Below, one piece after another: positions 8,540 through 18,218 of a stretch of DNA of 64,000 nucleotides; position 1 is the first letter of the stretch, and each line of letters opens with the position of its first letter. The position numbers and the translations under genes are program-made. The notes under the pieces were generated by a model. That model did no database searches, was not told the origin of the DNA, and worked only from the letters and a program-made list of their open reading frames with translations. Origin of the DNA: Geoalkalibacter halelectricus (lineage in GTDB: Bacteria; Desulfobacterota; Desulfuromonadia; Desulfuromonadales; Geoalkalibacteraceae). The stretch covers positions 2,853,001-2,917,000 of the forward strand of contig NZ_CP092109.1 of the NCBI RefSeq assembly GCF_025263685.1, in the 5' to 3' direction.

Positions 8540-9889
8540 TTATTTGGGGATACCGTATTTTTCCATGCGATAAATCAGGGTATGGCGCGGAATGCGCAAA
8601 AAGGCGGCGGCGCGGGTCTGATTGCCGTCACAGCGCCGCAAGGCTTCAAGCACCGCCTCTTTCTCCAAATCCTCCAGTGCATAGCCGCCCTCGGGCAGGT
8701 TGAGAACCCGTGGTTGACTCGCCTTGCCGGTCAGACCGGCGACGGGGCGAAAGTCCTCGACATCGAGTTGGTCGGAACGACGCAGGATCAGCATGCGCTC
8801 GACGCAATTCTCCAACTCGCGCACATTGCCCGGCCAGGAGTGAGCGGCGAGCTGGCGCAACAGCGCATCGCTCACCCGCACCCCCTGCCCGCCATGTTTG
8901 TTGAGAAAATGGCGCACCAGTACGGGAATATCATCGAGACGCTCGCGCAGGGCCGGCAGATAGACCGGAATCACCGCCAAGCGGTAATACAGATCCTCGC
9001 GAAACTGCCCGCCAGCCACGGCCTCTTCCAGATTTAGATTCGTAGCGGCCACCACCCGCACATCGACCTTGCGCGGTGATCCGCCCACCGGCTCGATGAC
9101 ACGCTCCTGCAGCGCCCTTAGCAGCTTGGGTTGCAGATCCGCGGGCAGTTCACCGACTTCATCCAGGAACAGGGTGCCGCCGTCGGCCTGGGCGAATTTT
9201 CCGGAGCGATCACGCACCGCGCCGGTGAAGGCGCCGCGGACATGGCCAAAGAGTTCGCTCTCCAGAAGCTCATGGGGAATGGCGGCGCAATTGACCGGCA
9301 CCAGGGGTCCGGCGGCGCGCTCGCTGCCGTGATGAATGGCGCCGGCCACCAACTCCTTGCCGGTACCGCTTTCACCCAGCAGCAACACCGTGGCTTCGGT
9401 GTTGGCCACCCGCCGCACCATATCGAACACCTGCTGCATCTTTTCGGAAATTCCGACGATGGAGGAAAAGTCGACGCGCTCGTGGAGTTCTTCGCGCAGG
9501 CGTGCATTTTCTTCCTGCAGTCCGCGAAAGGCCAACGCCTTGGCCACCACCAGGCGCAACTCATCGCGTCCGAAGGGTTTGGTGAGGTAATCGTAGGCAC
9601 CGATCTTCATGGCATCCACGGCCTTTTCCACCGATCCAAAGGCGGTGATGACCACCACCAGGGTCTCGGGCGACTCCTCTTTGATGGTCTTGAGTACTTC
9701 GTATCCGGACATGCCCGGCATGGCGATATCGGTAATCACCAGGGGCGGCCTGGCTTCACGAAAAAGCTCAAGGCCGGCTTGACCGTCAGGGGCGGTCAAC
9801 ACCTGATAACCGGCCTCTTCCAGGGAAAATTCCAGTACCCGGCGCAGGGAGACATCGTCTTCGATGATCAACAGGGATGCTTTGGGCAA
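8540..9889 (-). CDS. Sigma-54-dependent NtrC-family response regulator
   Basis: Enhancer-binding protein of 449 residues in three domains. Receiver about 1-120 with acidic pair D11-D12 and phospho-acceptor D54 (VITDIAMPG); AAA+ domain about 140-375 with Walker A GESGTGKE, the sigma-54 contact loop GAFTGA and Walker [11 protein letters not shown]; a Fis-type helix-turn-helix at the end ([20 protein letters not shown]). The cognate kinase gene is ten bases upstream. Targets are unknown; no convincing -24/-12 promoter was seen at its own neighbours. Confidence 0.95.
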   Translation of the reverse strand: MPKASLLIIEDDVSLRRVLEFSLEEAGYQVLTAPDGQAGLELFREARPPLVITDIAMPGMSGYEVLKTIKEESPETLVVVITAFGSVEKAVDAMKIGAYDYLTKPFGRDELRLVVAKALAFRGLQEENARLREELHERVDFSSIVGISEKMQQVFDMVRRVANTEATVLLLGESGTGKELVAGAIHHGSERAAGPLVPVNCAAIPHELLESELFGHVRGAFTGAVRDRSGKFAQADGGTLFLDEVGELPADLQPKLLRALQERVIEPVGGSPRKVDVRVVAATNLNLEEAVAGGQFREDLYYRLAVIPVYLPALRERLDDIPVLVRHFLNKHGGQGVRVSDALLRQLAAHSWPGNVRELENCVERMLILRRSDQLDVEDFRPVAGLTGKASQPRVLNLPEGGYALEDLEKEAVLEALRRCDGNQTRAAAFLRIPRHTLIYRMEKYGIPK

Positions 9890-9898
9890 AACCGGCTC

Positions 9899-11005
9899 CT
9901 AGGGGTTTTTCGCGGCATCAGCCAAGGGCAGGCACAACCGAAACGTGGTGCCTTTGCCAGGGCGGCTCTCCACGCTGATTTCACCGCCATTGCGGCGCAC
10001 GATGCGCTGGGTTATGGCAAGCCCCAATCCCACGCCCTCGGCACGGGTGGTAAAAAACGGGGAAAAAATTCGTTCGAGGTTATCCACGGCGATGCCCGGC
10101 CCGTTGTCTTGAAAAAGCAGGCATAGGGAATCACCCTCACGCCGCCCTTGGATCCTGAGCGTCCCCCCCCCAGACATGGCCTGCACGGCGTTGAGCACCA
10201 GGTTCAAAAAGGCTTGCTTGATTTGATCACGATCCCCGAGCACTTCCTCGGGGCCTACCTCGTGCACGAGGCGCACGCCACATTTTTGCGCCTGACGCTC
10301 CACCAGGGTCAAAACATCGCCCAACACCTCGGCCGGGGTGAACGCCCCACGCTCTGAGCGCGACGGGCGGGCGAATTGCAGGAAATTCTCAACCACGGAA
10401 TTGAGGCGCGCGACCTCCTTGAGCAGGATTCGGGCAAATTCATAGCGCCGATCGGAGGGATCTATTCCGTCCTGCAAGATCTCGGCGGTTCCGCTTATCG
10501 ACCCGAGGGGATTGCGGATCTCGTGGGCAAGCTCAGCCGAGAGTTCCCCCAAGGCGCTGAGGCGGTCGGCCCGGCGCAATTGATCCTCGATTTCCAGAAT
10601 CTGGTCGGCCTGTTCGCGCAGTTTAACGTAACTTTCCTCAAGTCGCTGGGCGGCTTGCTGATAGCGGTCTTTTTGCACGCGCTCGCGCTGGGCCAGAAAC
10701 CCGGTGATGAAGCCAATGACGTTGTAGATCAGTATTTCAAGATATTGCTCGGGCTCGCTGCCGGGGTGGTGACCCCATTGAAACAACACATGCGGCGCGA
10801 AAATGATGGAGATGGCGATGGCCGTCGCCATGCCACCCTTGAGCATGAACCACAAGCCCCCGAGAATGATGGGGATGTAGTAGAGGCGCCGGTAGATATC
10901 GTGAATATGCGCCTTGTCGGTTCCGGTCAGGTAATGAAGCGCGGTAATCAGCGCGATCAGCCCAACCAGGATCAGCAGGCGGATTTGAACTTCGTTTTTG
11001 AGCAT
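9899..11005 (-). CDS. Membrane sensor histidine kinase
   Basis: First gene of a two-component operon. The 368-residue protein has four predicted membrane helices in residues 1-100, a coiled-coil linker (about 105-150), a HisKA dimerisation domain with the phospho-accepting histidine in ELAHEIRNPLGSISG, and an HATPase_c domain with N-box LNLVLNAVQAM, G1 DNGPGI and G2 GVGLGLAI. There is no obvious periplasmic sensing domain, so input is probably through the membrane helices. A half copy of the dispersed palindromic repeat lies 15 bases upstream of the start. Confidence 0.94.
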   Translation of the reverse strand: MLKNEVQIRLLILVGLIALITALHYLTGTDKAHIHDIYRRLYYIPIILGGLWFMLKGGMATAIAISIIFAPHVLFQWGHHPGSEPEQYLEILIYNVIGFITGFLAQRERVQKDRYQQAAQRLEESYVKLREQADQILEIEDQLRRADRLSALGELSAELAHEIRNPLGSISGTAEILQDGIDPSDRRYEFARILLKEVARLNSVVENFLQFARPSRSERGAFTPAEVLGDVLTLVERQAQKCGVRLVHEVGPEEVLGDRDQIKQAFLNLVLNAVQAMSGGGTLRIQGRREGDSLCLLFQDNGPGIAVDNLERIFSPFFTTRAEGVGLGLAITQRIVRRNGGEISVESRPGKGTTFRLCLPLADAAKNP

Positions 11006-11019
11006 AGGTTCTTTGTATC

Positions 11020-11045
11020 ACCCGGTGTGGGGTCGCAGCCCCCAT
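11020..11045. repeat. Half copy of dispersed palindromic repeat
   Basis: CCCGGTGTGGGGTCGCAGCC followed by CCCATG equals one end of the full palindromic repeats at 46.2 and 48.8 kb, in reverse orientation. It sits in the divergent region between the histidine kinase and the AEC transporter. Confidence 0.8.
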
Positions 11046-11171
11046 GCTGAACACCTAAGGTTCTTTTACTCCAGCCGATGGGCGGCCGCAATCCTTATCT
11101 TTCCCATTATGGTTTAAATGTTGGACACTTGCAAACCGGTTGCAGTATTCTCATGCGGTTTGGAGCCCCCC

Positions 11172-12116
11172 ATGAGCTTGTTTTTCGAAATTCTCGGCAT
11201 CGTCATTCCCGTCTTCCTGGTCATCGGCCTGGGATACGGACTGCGCCGCGCGGAGCTGATCGATCAGCACTTTCTCCATCAAACCAACCGCCTGGTTTAC
11301 TATGTCGCCTTGCCGCTGCTGTTGTTCTACGAGATCGGCCGCGCCGATTTTTTCGCCAATTTCAACGGCGCTCTGGTGCTTGGTTCATCCATGGTCATCG
11401 TGCTGGGATTTGCCCTCTCCTACGGTTACGCGACGCTGCGCCGCTACCCGCCAGGCGCGCGCGGGACATTCGCCCAAGGAGCCTTTCGCGGCAACCTGGC
11501 CTACATCGGCCTGGCCATCGTCTTTAACGCCTATGGCAGCGAAGGCCTGACCCGCGCCGGCATTCTCATGGGCTTTCTGGTGCCGGTGCTCAATTTTTTC
11601 GCCATTCTCGCCCTGCTGCTGCCCCACCGCAAGGACAGCGACCATCAGGGTGCGCGATTCTGGCTGCGCCAGTTGCTGCTTAATCCGCTGATCCTCGCTT
11701 CCTTCGCCGGCATCGCCTGGAGCTTTCTGCACCTGCCCATGCCGCCGATTCTCGACGGCACCCTGCGCATCGCCACCGGCATGAGCCTGCCGCTGGCCCT
11801 TCTGGCCATCGGCGGCTCCTTTTCCCTGGAGAGACTGCACGGCGATCTGGTCAGGGCGGCCCTGGCCACCGGCATCAAAATCATCTGGCTGCCGCTGCTG
11901 GCCGCGGGGATCTTGCTGCTGCTCGGGGTACGCGGCCAGGAACTGGCCATCGGCGTGCTGTTCGCCGGCACCCCGGCCGCCACCGCGACCTACATCATGG
12001 CCCATCAGATGAAGGGTGATGCCGAACTGGCCGGCGCCATCGTCATGCTCTCCACCCTGCTCTCCGCCCTGACCTATACCTTGGCGCTGTATGTTCTCAG
12101 GAGCCTGGGCTTATGA
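11172..12116 (+). CDS. AEC (auxin efflux carrier) family transporter
   Basis: Integral membrane protein of 314 residues with about ten helices in two five-helix halves, typical of the AEC/bile-acid-sodium-symporter-like superfamily. Motifs such as VFLVIGLGYGLRR at the start, a central GNLAYIGLAI and AGTPAATATYIMAHQM near the end fit the family. Bacterial members export or import dicarboxylates or other organic anions; the substrate here is not predictable. The ATG at 11172 is chosen over a more distant upstream start because MSLFFEIL begins directly at the first helix and GGAG precedes it. The stop overlaps the next gene (ATGA). Confidence 0.9.
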   Translation: MSLFFEILGIVIPVFLVIGLGYGLRRAELIDQHFLHQTNRLVYYVALPLLLFYEIGRADFFANFNGALVLGSSMVIVLGFALSYGYATLRRYPPGARGTFAQGAFRGNLAYIGLAIVFNAYGSEGLTRAGILMGFLVPVLNFFAILALLLPHRKDSDHQGARFWLRQLLLNPLILASFAGIAWSFLHLPMPPILDGTLRIATGMSLPLALLAIGGSFSLERLHGDLVRAALATGIKIIWLPLLAAGILLLLGVRGQELAIGVLFAGTPAATATYIMAHQMKGDAELAGAIVMLSTLLSALTYTLALYVLRSLGL

Positions 12117-13120
12117 GTTACCCCCAGGTGTCCATTCTGCTCGCGGTCCGCAATGAACAAAGCTATCTGCCGGCGGCTCTCGCCTCCCTTCAAGCCCAGA
12201 CGCTGAGCGACTGGGAGTTGATCGCCGTCGATGACGGATCCCGTGACGCCACCGCCGCCATCCTCGCAGCCGCCGCACGGCGGGATCGCCGCATCCGCCT
12301 CTTTCGCCGTCCCTGGCGGGGTTTGGTCGCGGCGCTCAATTACGGTTTGGCGCGCTGTCGTGCGCCCCTGATCGCACGCATGGACGGCGATGATCTCTGC
12401 CATCCCCGCCGCTTGCAACTCCAGGCGAGTTTTTTGCGCCGTCATCCCGACATCGGCCTGGTCGCCACCGCGGTGCGCCACTTTCCGCGGCATCGCATCT
12501 CGGACGGCATGCGCGCCTATGAAAGCTGGCAGAACGACCTGATTGATCCGCAGGACATCCAGCGCGATCTCTACGTCGAATCGCCCTTCGCCCATCCGAG
12601 CGTCATGCTGCGCAAAAGGATTTTGGCGCAGGCCGGCGGCTACCAAGATCACCCCTGGGCCGAGGATTACGACCTGTGGCTGCGCCTGGCGCGTCTCGGG
12701 GTGCGCTTCGCGCGTCTGCCCCAGGTGCTGCTCTTTTGGCGCGATCGCCCGCGGCGCCTGACGCGCACCGCGCCCCAGTGCAGCGCCGCCGCCTTTCGTG
12801 CCTGCAAGATCCACCACCTTCGCCAAGGATTTTTACGCCACGCCACCGCTGTCACGCTCTGGGGAGCCGGCATGGAAGGCAAGGCCTGGCGCAAAGCGCT
12901 CGACGCGGCAGGCATCGGCGTTACGCGCTGGATTGAAGTCGACCGGCGCAAAATCGGTCAACGCATCCACGGCGCTCCCGTTCTTGGCGCCGAGGAATTG
13001 CACCCCGGCGGCCCGCCTCTGCTGGTCACCATCGGTGCCCGAAACGCCCGCCCCCAGGTTCGCGCCTGGGCTGCGAAAAAAGGCTTGTGCGAAGGGCGCG
13101 ATTTCATGGTCGTGACCTGA
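12113..13120 (+). CDS. Family 2 glycosyltransferase with C-terminal Rossmann-like domain
   Basis: GT-A fold glycosyltransferase of 335 residues. N-terminal QVSILLAVRNEQSYLPAAL, nucleotide-binding DDGSRD and metal-binding DGDD motifs, then AEDYDLWLRL, mark GT2. From about residue 245 there is a second small domain (TLWGAGMEGKAWRKAL) resembling the nucleotide-binding start of PglD-like or dinucleotide domains, an uncommon but known combination. Translationally coupled to the AEC transporter, which is an unexpected partner. Acceptor and sugar unknown. Confidence 0.9.
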   Translation: MSYPQVSILLAVRNEQSYLPAALASLQAQTLSDWELIAVDDGSRDATAAILAAAARRDRRIRLFRRPWRGLVAALNYGLARCRAPLIARMDGDDLCHPRRLQLQASFLRRHPDIGLVATAVRHFPRHRISDGMRAYESWQNDLIDPQDIQRDLYVESPFAHPSVMLRKRILAQAGGYQDHPWAEDYDLWLRLARLGVRFARLPQVLLFWRDRPRRLTRTAPQCSAAAFRACKIHHLRQGFLRHATAVTLWGAGMEGKAWRKALDAAGIGVTRWIEVDRRKIGQRIHGAPVLGAEELHPGGPPLLVTIGARNARPQVRAWAAKKGLCEGRDFMVVT

Positions 13121-13234
13121 TGCTGGGTTTCGCACCGGACCCGGCTTCCTGGGTAAAGCCGGGCGGCCCCTTGTGGAAAACCGCATGTTGAAGGAATTCA
13201 GTACACTGGTGTTACGCAAACCTTGAAACGACAA

Positions 13235-13258
13235 GGGGCGCCCGACAAAGGGCGCCCC
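13235..13258 (-). terminator. Hairpin after the MCP gene
   Basis: Perfect nine-base stem GGGGCGCCC / GGGCGCCCC with a six-base loop, 27-50 bases past the stop of the minus-strand MCP gene. On the minus strand the following bases are only moderately T-rich (TTGTCGTTT). A second hairpin, CCCGGCTT / AAGCCGGG at 13140-13163, follows the plus-strand glycosyltransferase but lacks a T-run. Confidence 0.6.
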
Positions 13259-13284
13259 GTTGATGGACCAAGGAAAAAGCGTGT

Positions 13285-15276
13285 TCAGCTCTGCTTGAGC
13301 CGTTCGAGCCGCTCGACCACTTCGGCGCTCTGCTTGCGCCGGTCTTCCATTTCCGCGAAAATCCGCGCCGCCATCTCCTGCACCGACTCGACTCCCGACT
13401 CGATGTCACGGGTATCTTTTTCCTGCTTGGCGGTCGCCACCACCATGTCGTCAGCCATATTGGTGATCTCGGCGATGGATTTGACGATGCTCTGGGTTCC
13501 CTGAACCTGCTCGCGGAAGGCCAGGGACACCTGGCCCGCCATTTCTCCGAGTTCCTCAATGGATTTGGTCACGTACTCGGCACTGTGGGCCACCTCCTGG
13601 GTGGCGCCGCGGATTTCGCGCGCCATGCCCATAGCCTTGACGGAACTCTCGAGAATTTGTCGCAAGGAGCCCTCGGTGTCGCGCCCCATGTCGAGCCCCT
13701 TGTCCACCCATTCACGGGTCTTGCCGATGTGACCCACCGCCTTGTGGGTCGAATCCTGGATTTCCTGAATGATCTGGGTGATGGCGCCGGTGGAACTCGA
13801 GGTTTCCTGGGAGAGTCCGCGAATCTCCTCGGCCACGACGCCGAAGGAGCGCCCCTGCTCGCCGGCCTGGGCGGCGATGATCGCGGCATTGAGAGCCAAC
13901 AGGTTGGTTTTCTGGGTAATTTCGTTGATGACGGTGGTGATGCTGTCGATCTGCTGGCTTTTCTGCGAAAGCGTCTCGATGACCGCCGCCGCATCCTGAA
14001 CCGACTGCGCGATGCCCTTTAGTCCTTCCATGGTGGCGGCCACGATGCCGACGCCTTCCTCGGCCTGTTTCTGCACGGTTTCGGACATCTGCTGCGAAAT
14101 GGCGCCATTTTCCTCGACGCTGCGTATGGTGCTGGATATCTCCGTCATAGCGGAGATGGAGTTCTCCATGAAATCAGTGAGCAGTTTCATGTTCTGCGAC
14201 ACTTCCTCGATGGAGACGGAGATTTCCGTCGACGCGGATTGGGTACTGCCCACGGCGTCGCGCACCACGTCGGCGCCGCCGGCGATCTCGGCAATGGAGG
14301 ATGCCGTGGAGGCGGTGGCGCGCTTGAGATTAGATACCTGGCGGGAATAATCCTCGCGATACTTGGCAAGTTCGTCGAAAGTGTGATTGAGTTCGCGAAT
14401 CAGGGTTTCAACGGCACCGATGAGATTGATTTTGGTCAAAGCGGCCGAAACCTGGTCGGCGAAGAGTTTGACAGTGTCGACATCGGTTTCGTCCAAAGCC
14501 TTCTGCTTGCTCTTGTTGTCGACGCCGAACACGCCCACGACTTCATCATTGACGATGACGGGACAGAGGATGAAGCTGCGCGAACGCAACTGAGGCACGT
14601 CGCGCAAGGGCGGCTCCATGCGATATTCCGGCGCCATGTCGCGGACATTCTCCACCAGAATGGTGCGCCCGTCGTTGAAAGCTTGATACAGGGCGCCGGC
14701 ACGCCGGTCCAGCGCAATGGCGGGCAGTTGCGAGGGAACCGCGTCTCCGCCCCGGCAGGCCACCCAATCAAGCCCGTCGCGGGCGCTGTTGACCATGAAG
14801 ATATTGACCCGGTCATAGCCGAGGATGTTGTGCAGACCTTCGGCGGCGAGGCGCAGGACTTCCTCGGCACGAATGGTTTTTTGAATGTTGGCGTTGATGC
14901 CGTGGAAACTTTTTATGCTGGCGTTGAGATCGAAAAAGCGTTGCTCGAATTCCTTTTTTTGCCGCGCCACCTCTTGATTGAGTTCGTCGAGGCGCCGGGC
15001 CCGCTCGTGAATCTGCTGGCTGGATTTGCCGATGAAAAATCCGAAACAGCCCAGAACCACGGCGGTGCCGCCGCCCATGTAAAGGTAGAGCGCCAGGCTT
15101 TCGCCGCCGCGCAGCAACGCTTCCAAAACCTGCGCCCAATAGCCGGTGCCGGGAGCCCAAAACATCAAGGGGCGCAGCAATATCCAGCCGATGGGGGCCA
15201 GGATACCGAGCCCGACACCACCTAGCGCATAGAGAAATTTACGATCAATTCCTTGGTTTCCGTCGGCAACTCCCAC
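13285..15276 (-). CDS. Methyl-accepting chemotaxis protein with GAF domain
   Basis: Chemoreceptor of 663 residues. Two membrane helices near the N terminus (about 17-37 and 62-85) with a very short loop between them, a coiled-coil, a GAF domain (about 120-290, [15 protein letters not shown] and [20 protein letters not shown]), and a long MCP signalling domain with the hairpin tip [26 protein letters not shown]. There is no periplasmic ligand domain, so sensing is by the cytoplasmic GAF. The tip reads [11 protein letters not shown] where most receptors have NAAIEAARAGE, a real variation. No CheB/CheR-binding pentapeptide ends the protein. Confidence 0.94.
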   Translation of the reverse strand: MGVADGNQGIDRKFLYALGGVGLGILAPIGWILLRPLMFWAPGTGYWAQVLEALLRGGESLALYLYMGGGTAVVLGCFGFFIGKSSQQIHERARRLDELNQEVARQKKEFEQRFFDLNASIKSFHGINANIQKTIRAEEVLRLAAEGLHNILGYDRVNIFMVNSARDGLDWVACRGGDAVPSQLPAIALDRRAGALYQAFNDGRTILVENVRDMAPEYRMEPPLRDVPQLRSRSFILCPVIVNDEVVGVFGVDNKSKQKALDETDVDTVKLFADQVSAALTKINLIGAVETLIRELNHTFDELAKYREDYSRQVSNLKRATASTASSIAEIAGGADVVRDAVGSTQSASTEISVSIEEVSQNMKLLTDFMENSISAMTEISSTIRSVEENGAISQQMSETVQKQAEEGVGIVAATMEGLKGIAQSVQDAAAVIETLSQKSQQIDSITTVINEITQKTNLLALNAAIIAAQAGEQGRSFGVVAEEIRGLSQETSSSTGAITQIIQEIQDSTHKAVGHIGKTREWVDKGLDMGRDTEGSLRQILESSVKAMGMAREIRGATQEVAHSAEYVTKSIEELGEMAGQVSLAFREQVQGTQSIVKSIAEITNMADDMVVATAKQEKDTRDIESGVESVQEMAARIFAEMEDRRKQSAEVVERLERLKQS

Positions 15277-15418
15277 GCTGTCTCTCCCCTTGATCCCGAT
15301 TGTTCCCGCGGTTTAATTGCGAAACCGCTCCCATGGCCTGGCAGCCCGAGACCTCAAAAATTACTCATTAGGGCACAGCCTACCCTGCTTGCCGCGGAAG
15401 GTCAAGAAAAAATTAACC

Positions 15419-15431
15419 CATTATCATAATG
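15419..15431. promoter_or_regulatory. Palindromic Fur-like operator candidate
   Basis: CATTATCATAATG is a perfect 13-base palindrome (odd centre) in an AT-rich patch upstream of the MCP gene and just past the stop of the ROK kinase gene. It shares the ATTATCAT core of Fur boxes. Distance to the MCP start is about 140 bases. Assignment as an operator is tentative. Confidence 0.3.
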
Positions 15432-15455
15432 AGAACTACACAGTGCCGCGCGGCC

Positions 15456-16424
15456 TCAGGCCGTCCATACCACATCCGGATCTCGGCCGAAGCGCGCGGC
15501 GCCGAGAATCCCCGCATTGTCTCCCAGGGCACCGGCCAGAATTTTCATGCGCCGCGCCGGGCGTTCAAAGGCGCGCCTATACAGCTCCTCGCGCAGCGCG
15601 GGCATCAGCAGATCAAGGCTTTCCGCAACGCCGCCGCACACCACCACCCCATCAAGATTCAGAAGGTTGGCGACCCCGGCCAGTGCCTGACCGAGACGCC
15701 GACCGGCATCTTGCAGGACCTCGCGGGCCAGGGCATCATCCTGTCGCGCGGCACGACCCACCTCGGCCGCGCTCAACGCCTCGGAGGACAAGGTGGCAAG
15801 CAGGCTGGGACGCCCCTGCTCCAGGGCGGTGCGCACCGAGCGCAAAATGCCCGTGGCGGAGGAGTATTGCTCCAAACAACCGCGACTGCCACACCCGCAA
15901 GAACGCCCCTCGGGTTCGACATTGACGTGGCCGAACTCGCCCGCGCAGCCATCGACTCCGACCCACAAACGCTCGGCCAGGACCAGCCCGCCGCCGACCC
16001 CCGTGCCTAGGGTGACGGTCAGAAAGGAGCGCAGATCCCGCCCCGCGCCCCAGATTTTCTCACCCCAGGCAATGGCGTTGGCGTCATTGAGGACGGCGAC
16101 GGGCACCTCCAAAAGCCGCTGCAATTCCTCGGCAAAGGCCACCCCGTCAAGCACGCCCAGGTTGGGCGCGGCAACCACCTGCCCCTGGGCGTCGACCAGA
16201 CCCGGCACACCGGCGCCGACCGCCCCGATCCGATCACCGTCGCCGGCAACCTGGTCCATGAGGGTGCGGCACTCTGCGGCGATGCGTGTGATCAACTCGC
16301 CGCCCCGGCTGAAGCCTCGACTGGAAAATCTTGCCCCCTCGGAAACCCGCCCCTGATCGTCAACCAGGGCCAAGCGACAATTGGTGCCGCCAAGATCGAT
16401 GCCGATGTCGTAGACCCGACTCAT
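15456..16424 (-). CDS. ROK-family sugar kinase (glucokinase-like)
   Basis: ATP-dependent sugar kinase of 322 residues. The phosphate-1 motif DLGGTNCRLAL is at the N terminus, the sugar-binding LNDANAIAWGE and EFGHV segments follow, and the zinc-binding ROK signature CGCGSRGCLEQ is near the middle. Glucose is the usual substrate in bacteria without a PTS, but N-acetylmannosamine or fructose kinases look alike. It is the third gene after exbB and exbD, with an ATGA overlap to exbD; that pairing with an energy-transducing complex is functionally unexplained. A perfect CGGCC-TCA-GGCCG hairpin spans its stop codon. Confidence 0.93.
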   Translation of the reverse strand: MSRVYDIGIDLGGTNCRLALVDDQGRVSEGARFSSRGFSRGGELITRIAAECRTLMDQVAGDGDRIGAVGAGVPGLVDAQGQVVAAPNLGVLDGVAFAEELQRLLEVPVAVLNDANAIAWGEKIWGAGRDLRSFLTVTLGTGVGGGLVLAERLWVGVDGCAGEFGHVNVEPEGRSCGCGSRGCLEQYSSATGILRSVRTALEQGRPSLLATLSSEALSAAEVGRAARQDDALAREVLQDAGRRLGQALAGVANLLNLDGVVVCGGVAESLDLLMPALREELYRRAFERPARRMKILAGALGDNAGILGAARFGRDPDVVWTA

Positions 16425-16834
16425 GGGCGCCCCTGTGGTTCTTCCGTGGCAATGGCGAGCCGGGTAAAACCCGCTGCCCGCGCCGCATCCATCAACTCGA
16501 CCACCCGCCCATGGCGAGCGTCGCGATCGGCCAGCAGCATGAAGGTGGTTTGCGCGGCCTGGGGACCGTAGCCCGCCAGACGCCCTTGGAGATCGGCGAA
16601 GGAGGTTCTTTCATCGCCGATAAAAATGTCCCCCTCGCGCGACAGGTAAACTTTGAGTTCCCGGGCTTCGCGCTCAAGCACCTCAGCACCGGCCTCGGGC
16701 AGGTGGATGTCGATCCCCGGAGCCTCGACAAAGGTTGTGGAAATCATGAAAAAAATCAGCAGAAGAAACACGACGTCGACCATCGGCGTGATATCGACAC
16801 GGACATCGGTGGTCGTTCTGCGACGAAAGCCCAT
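16421..16834 (-). CDS. ExbD/TolR biopolymer transport protein
   Basis: A 137-residue inner-membrane protein with a basic cytoplasmic start (MGFRRRTTTDVRVD), one membrane helix (PMVDVVFLLLIFFMIST) holding the conserved Asp that carries protons, and a periplasmic domain with the family LPEAGAE and LLADRDARHGRVVELMD segments. It abuts the exbB stop exactly. With ExbB it makes the proton-driven motor that energises TonB- or Tol-type outer membrane processes. No tonB, tolA, tolB or pal follows, so the partner must be elsewhere. Confidence 0.93.
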   Translation of the reverse strand: MGFRRRTTTDVRVDITPMVDVVFLLLIFFMISTTFVEAPGIDIHLPEAGAEVLEREARELKVYLSREGDIFIGDERTSFADLQGRLAGYGPQAAQTTFMLLADRDARHGRVVELMDAARAAGFTRLAIATEEPQGRP

Positions 16835-17437
16835 TTATCTGTTCCCCAAAAGATCGACGAGATGCAGGGAGTACTCCTCCATCTCCAGAATGATGCGCTC
16901 GGAACGGCCGCTGAGATAGCGATGACCGAGAATGGTGGGGATGGCCACGGTCAGCCCGGCGGCCGTGGTGATCAGCGCCTGGGAAATTCCACCGCCCAGG
17001 GTCGCCGGTGTTCCCACCCCTTGGGCCGCGATGACGTTGAAGGCTTGTATCATGCCCCACACCGTACCCAAGAGACCGAGCAGGGGCGAAATATTGGCGA
17101 TGGTCGCCATCAGGCCGAGGTAGCGCGCCAGGGGGGCGGACTCGCGACTTCCCGCCTCATCGACCAGGGTCTTGATCTGATCGCGTTCGCGCCCGACGGC
17201 ACGCAGGGCGGCGATAAAAATGCGCGCCAGGGGCGTTCCCGCCCTCTGGCAGACGATAATCGCCTCATCGGTCTTGTTCACATTGACCAGTTGTTCGACT
17301 TCACGCAGCAGCAAATCCGAACCGCGGCTGATGCGCAGATAAACGTAGACACGCTCGAGAAATATGGCCAAAGCGATGACAGAGCACACCCCGATGGGCC
17401 ACATGAAGGGTCCACCCTGCTGAAACAATTCAAGCAT
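16835..17437 (-). CDS. ExbB/TolQ/MotA-family proton channel protein
   Basis: A 200-residue protein with three predicted helices: one near the N terminus (PFMWPIGVCSVIALAIFLERVYV) and two after residue 110, including the conserved ISPLLGLLGTVWGMIQAF and ITTAAGLTVAIPTILGHRYL segments that line the ExbD channel. First gene of the exbB-exbD-ROK operon. Its upstream region carries a half copy of the palindromic repeat and a decayed copy of the CTAG hairpin element, so it probably has a promoter displaced from the HIT gene. Confidence 0.94.
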   Translation of the reverse strand: MLELFQQGGPFMWPIGVCSVIALAIFLERVYVYLRISRGSDLLLREVEQLVNVNKTDEAIIVCQRAGTPLARIFIAALRAVGRERDQIKTLVDEAGSRESAPLARYLGLMATIANISPLLGLLGTVWGMIQAFNVIAAQGVGTPATLGGGISQALITTAAGLTVAIPTILGHRYLSGRSERIILEMEEYSLHLVDLLGNR

Positions 17438-17485
17438 CTATCCTTGATCCTTTCCAAAAAACAAAAAATTTTTTGTAACTGTTCC

Positions 17486-17512
17486 GCATGGGGGCTGCGA
17501 CCCCGCACGGGG
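17486..17512. repeat. Half copy of dispersed palindromic repeat
   Basis: GCATGGGGGCTGCGACCCCG followed by CACGG matches the right end of the full copy at 46.2 kb. Located about 50 bases upstream of exbB. Confidence 0.8.
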
Positions 17513-17565
17513 AGAAAAGATATAGTCACTTAGTCATGACAGGCTAAACCTGTCTAGGAGGCTAG

Positions 17566-17615
17566 GAGGCTGTCGAATTATCCGGGCCGCAGCGAAACGA
17601 TGGTCCGACAGCCTC
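17566..17615. mobile_element. Decayed/deleted copy of CTAG-flanked hairpin element
   Basis: Begins GAGGCTGTCGAATTATCC and ends GGTCCGACAGCCTC, matching the ends of the 161-bp element at 35.2 kb but with almost all of the interior missing. It is flanked by CTAG on the left and CTAA on the right. The left flank also has a partial duplication (CTAGGAGG repeated), suggesting slippage or a nested event. Confidence 0.75.
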
Positions 17616-17665
17616 CTAAAATATCACAGGTGACGGGACAATTCCAAGGCAGGGGCGGCGGGCGG

Positions 17666-18163
17666 CTACAGGGGGCGATCCGCGTACGGAGCGAAGGCCC
17701 GGCGCAGCAAGCGGTAGGTCTCTTCCAGGTGTTGGGGCACGACCCGCACATCGGCAAAGACCGGCATGAAATTGGTGTCGCCCTGCCAGCGCGGCACCAC
17801 GTGGTAGTGCAGATGATCCGGCACCCCGGCACCTGCGGCCCGGCCGAGATTAAGGCCGATGTTGAAGCCCTCGGGACGTGACACCTCGGTGAGTACCTTA
17901 CGCGCCAGAGCGACGAGCCGATACATTTCAACAATTTCCTCTTCGCTAAAATCATCGAGATCGGCACTGTGGCGATAAGGCGCGACCATAAGGTGGCCGT
18001 TGGTATAGGGAAAGCGGTTCATGATGATGAAAGCATGGCGACCGCGCAGCAGCACCTGGCGCCTGGCGTCCTCCTCTTCCAACCCACGCAGGCAAAAAAT
18101 GCAGCCTTTCTGCGGTTCACCATTGATATAAGTCATGCGCCAGGGCGCCCAGAGACAGTCCAT
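17666..18163 (-). CDS. HIT-family nucleotide hydrolase/transferase
   Basis: Histidine-triad protein of 165 residues. It begins LWAPWRMTYI and CIFCL, as in the AP4A-phosphorylase-like/FHIT-like HIT branch, has GHLMVAPYRH in the middle and the catalytic triad HLHYHVVPRW near residue 120. These enzymes cleave dinucleoside polyphosphates or nucleotidyl adducts. A C-terminal EETYRLLRRAF segment is typical. A 55-base gap separates it from the phosphoesterase gene upstream; both are likely one transcript. Confidence 0.92.
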   Translation of the reverse strand: MDCLWAPWRMTYINGEPQKGCIFCLRGLEEEDARRQVLLRGRHAFIIMNRFPYTNGHLMVAPYRHSADLDDFSEEEIVEMYRLVALARKVLTEVSRPEGFNIGLNLGRAAGAGVPDHLHYHVVPRWQGDTNFMPVFADVRVVPQHLEETYRLLRRAFAPYADRPL

Positions 18164-18218
18164 GGAAGTCTAAGCTTTCGTTGGAATCGAGGCTGGTGAG
18201 GTTTGCGCGAGGCGCGAT

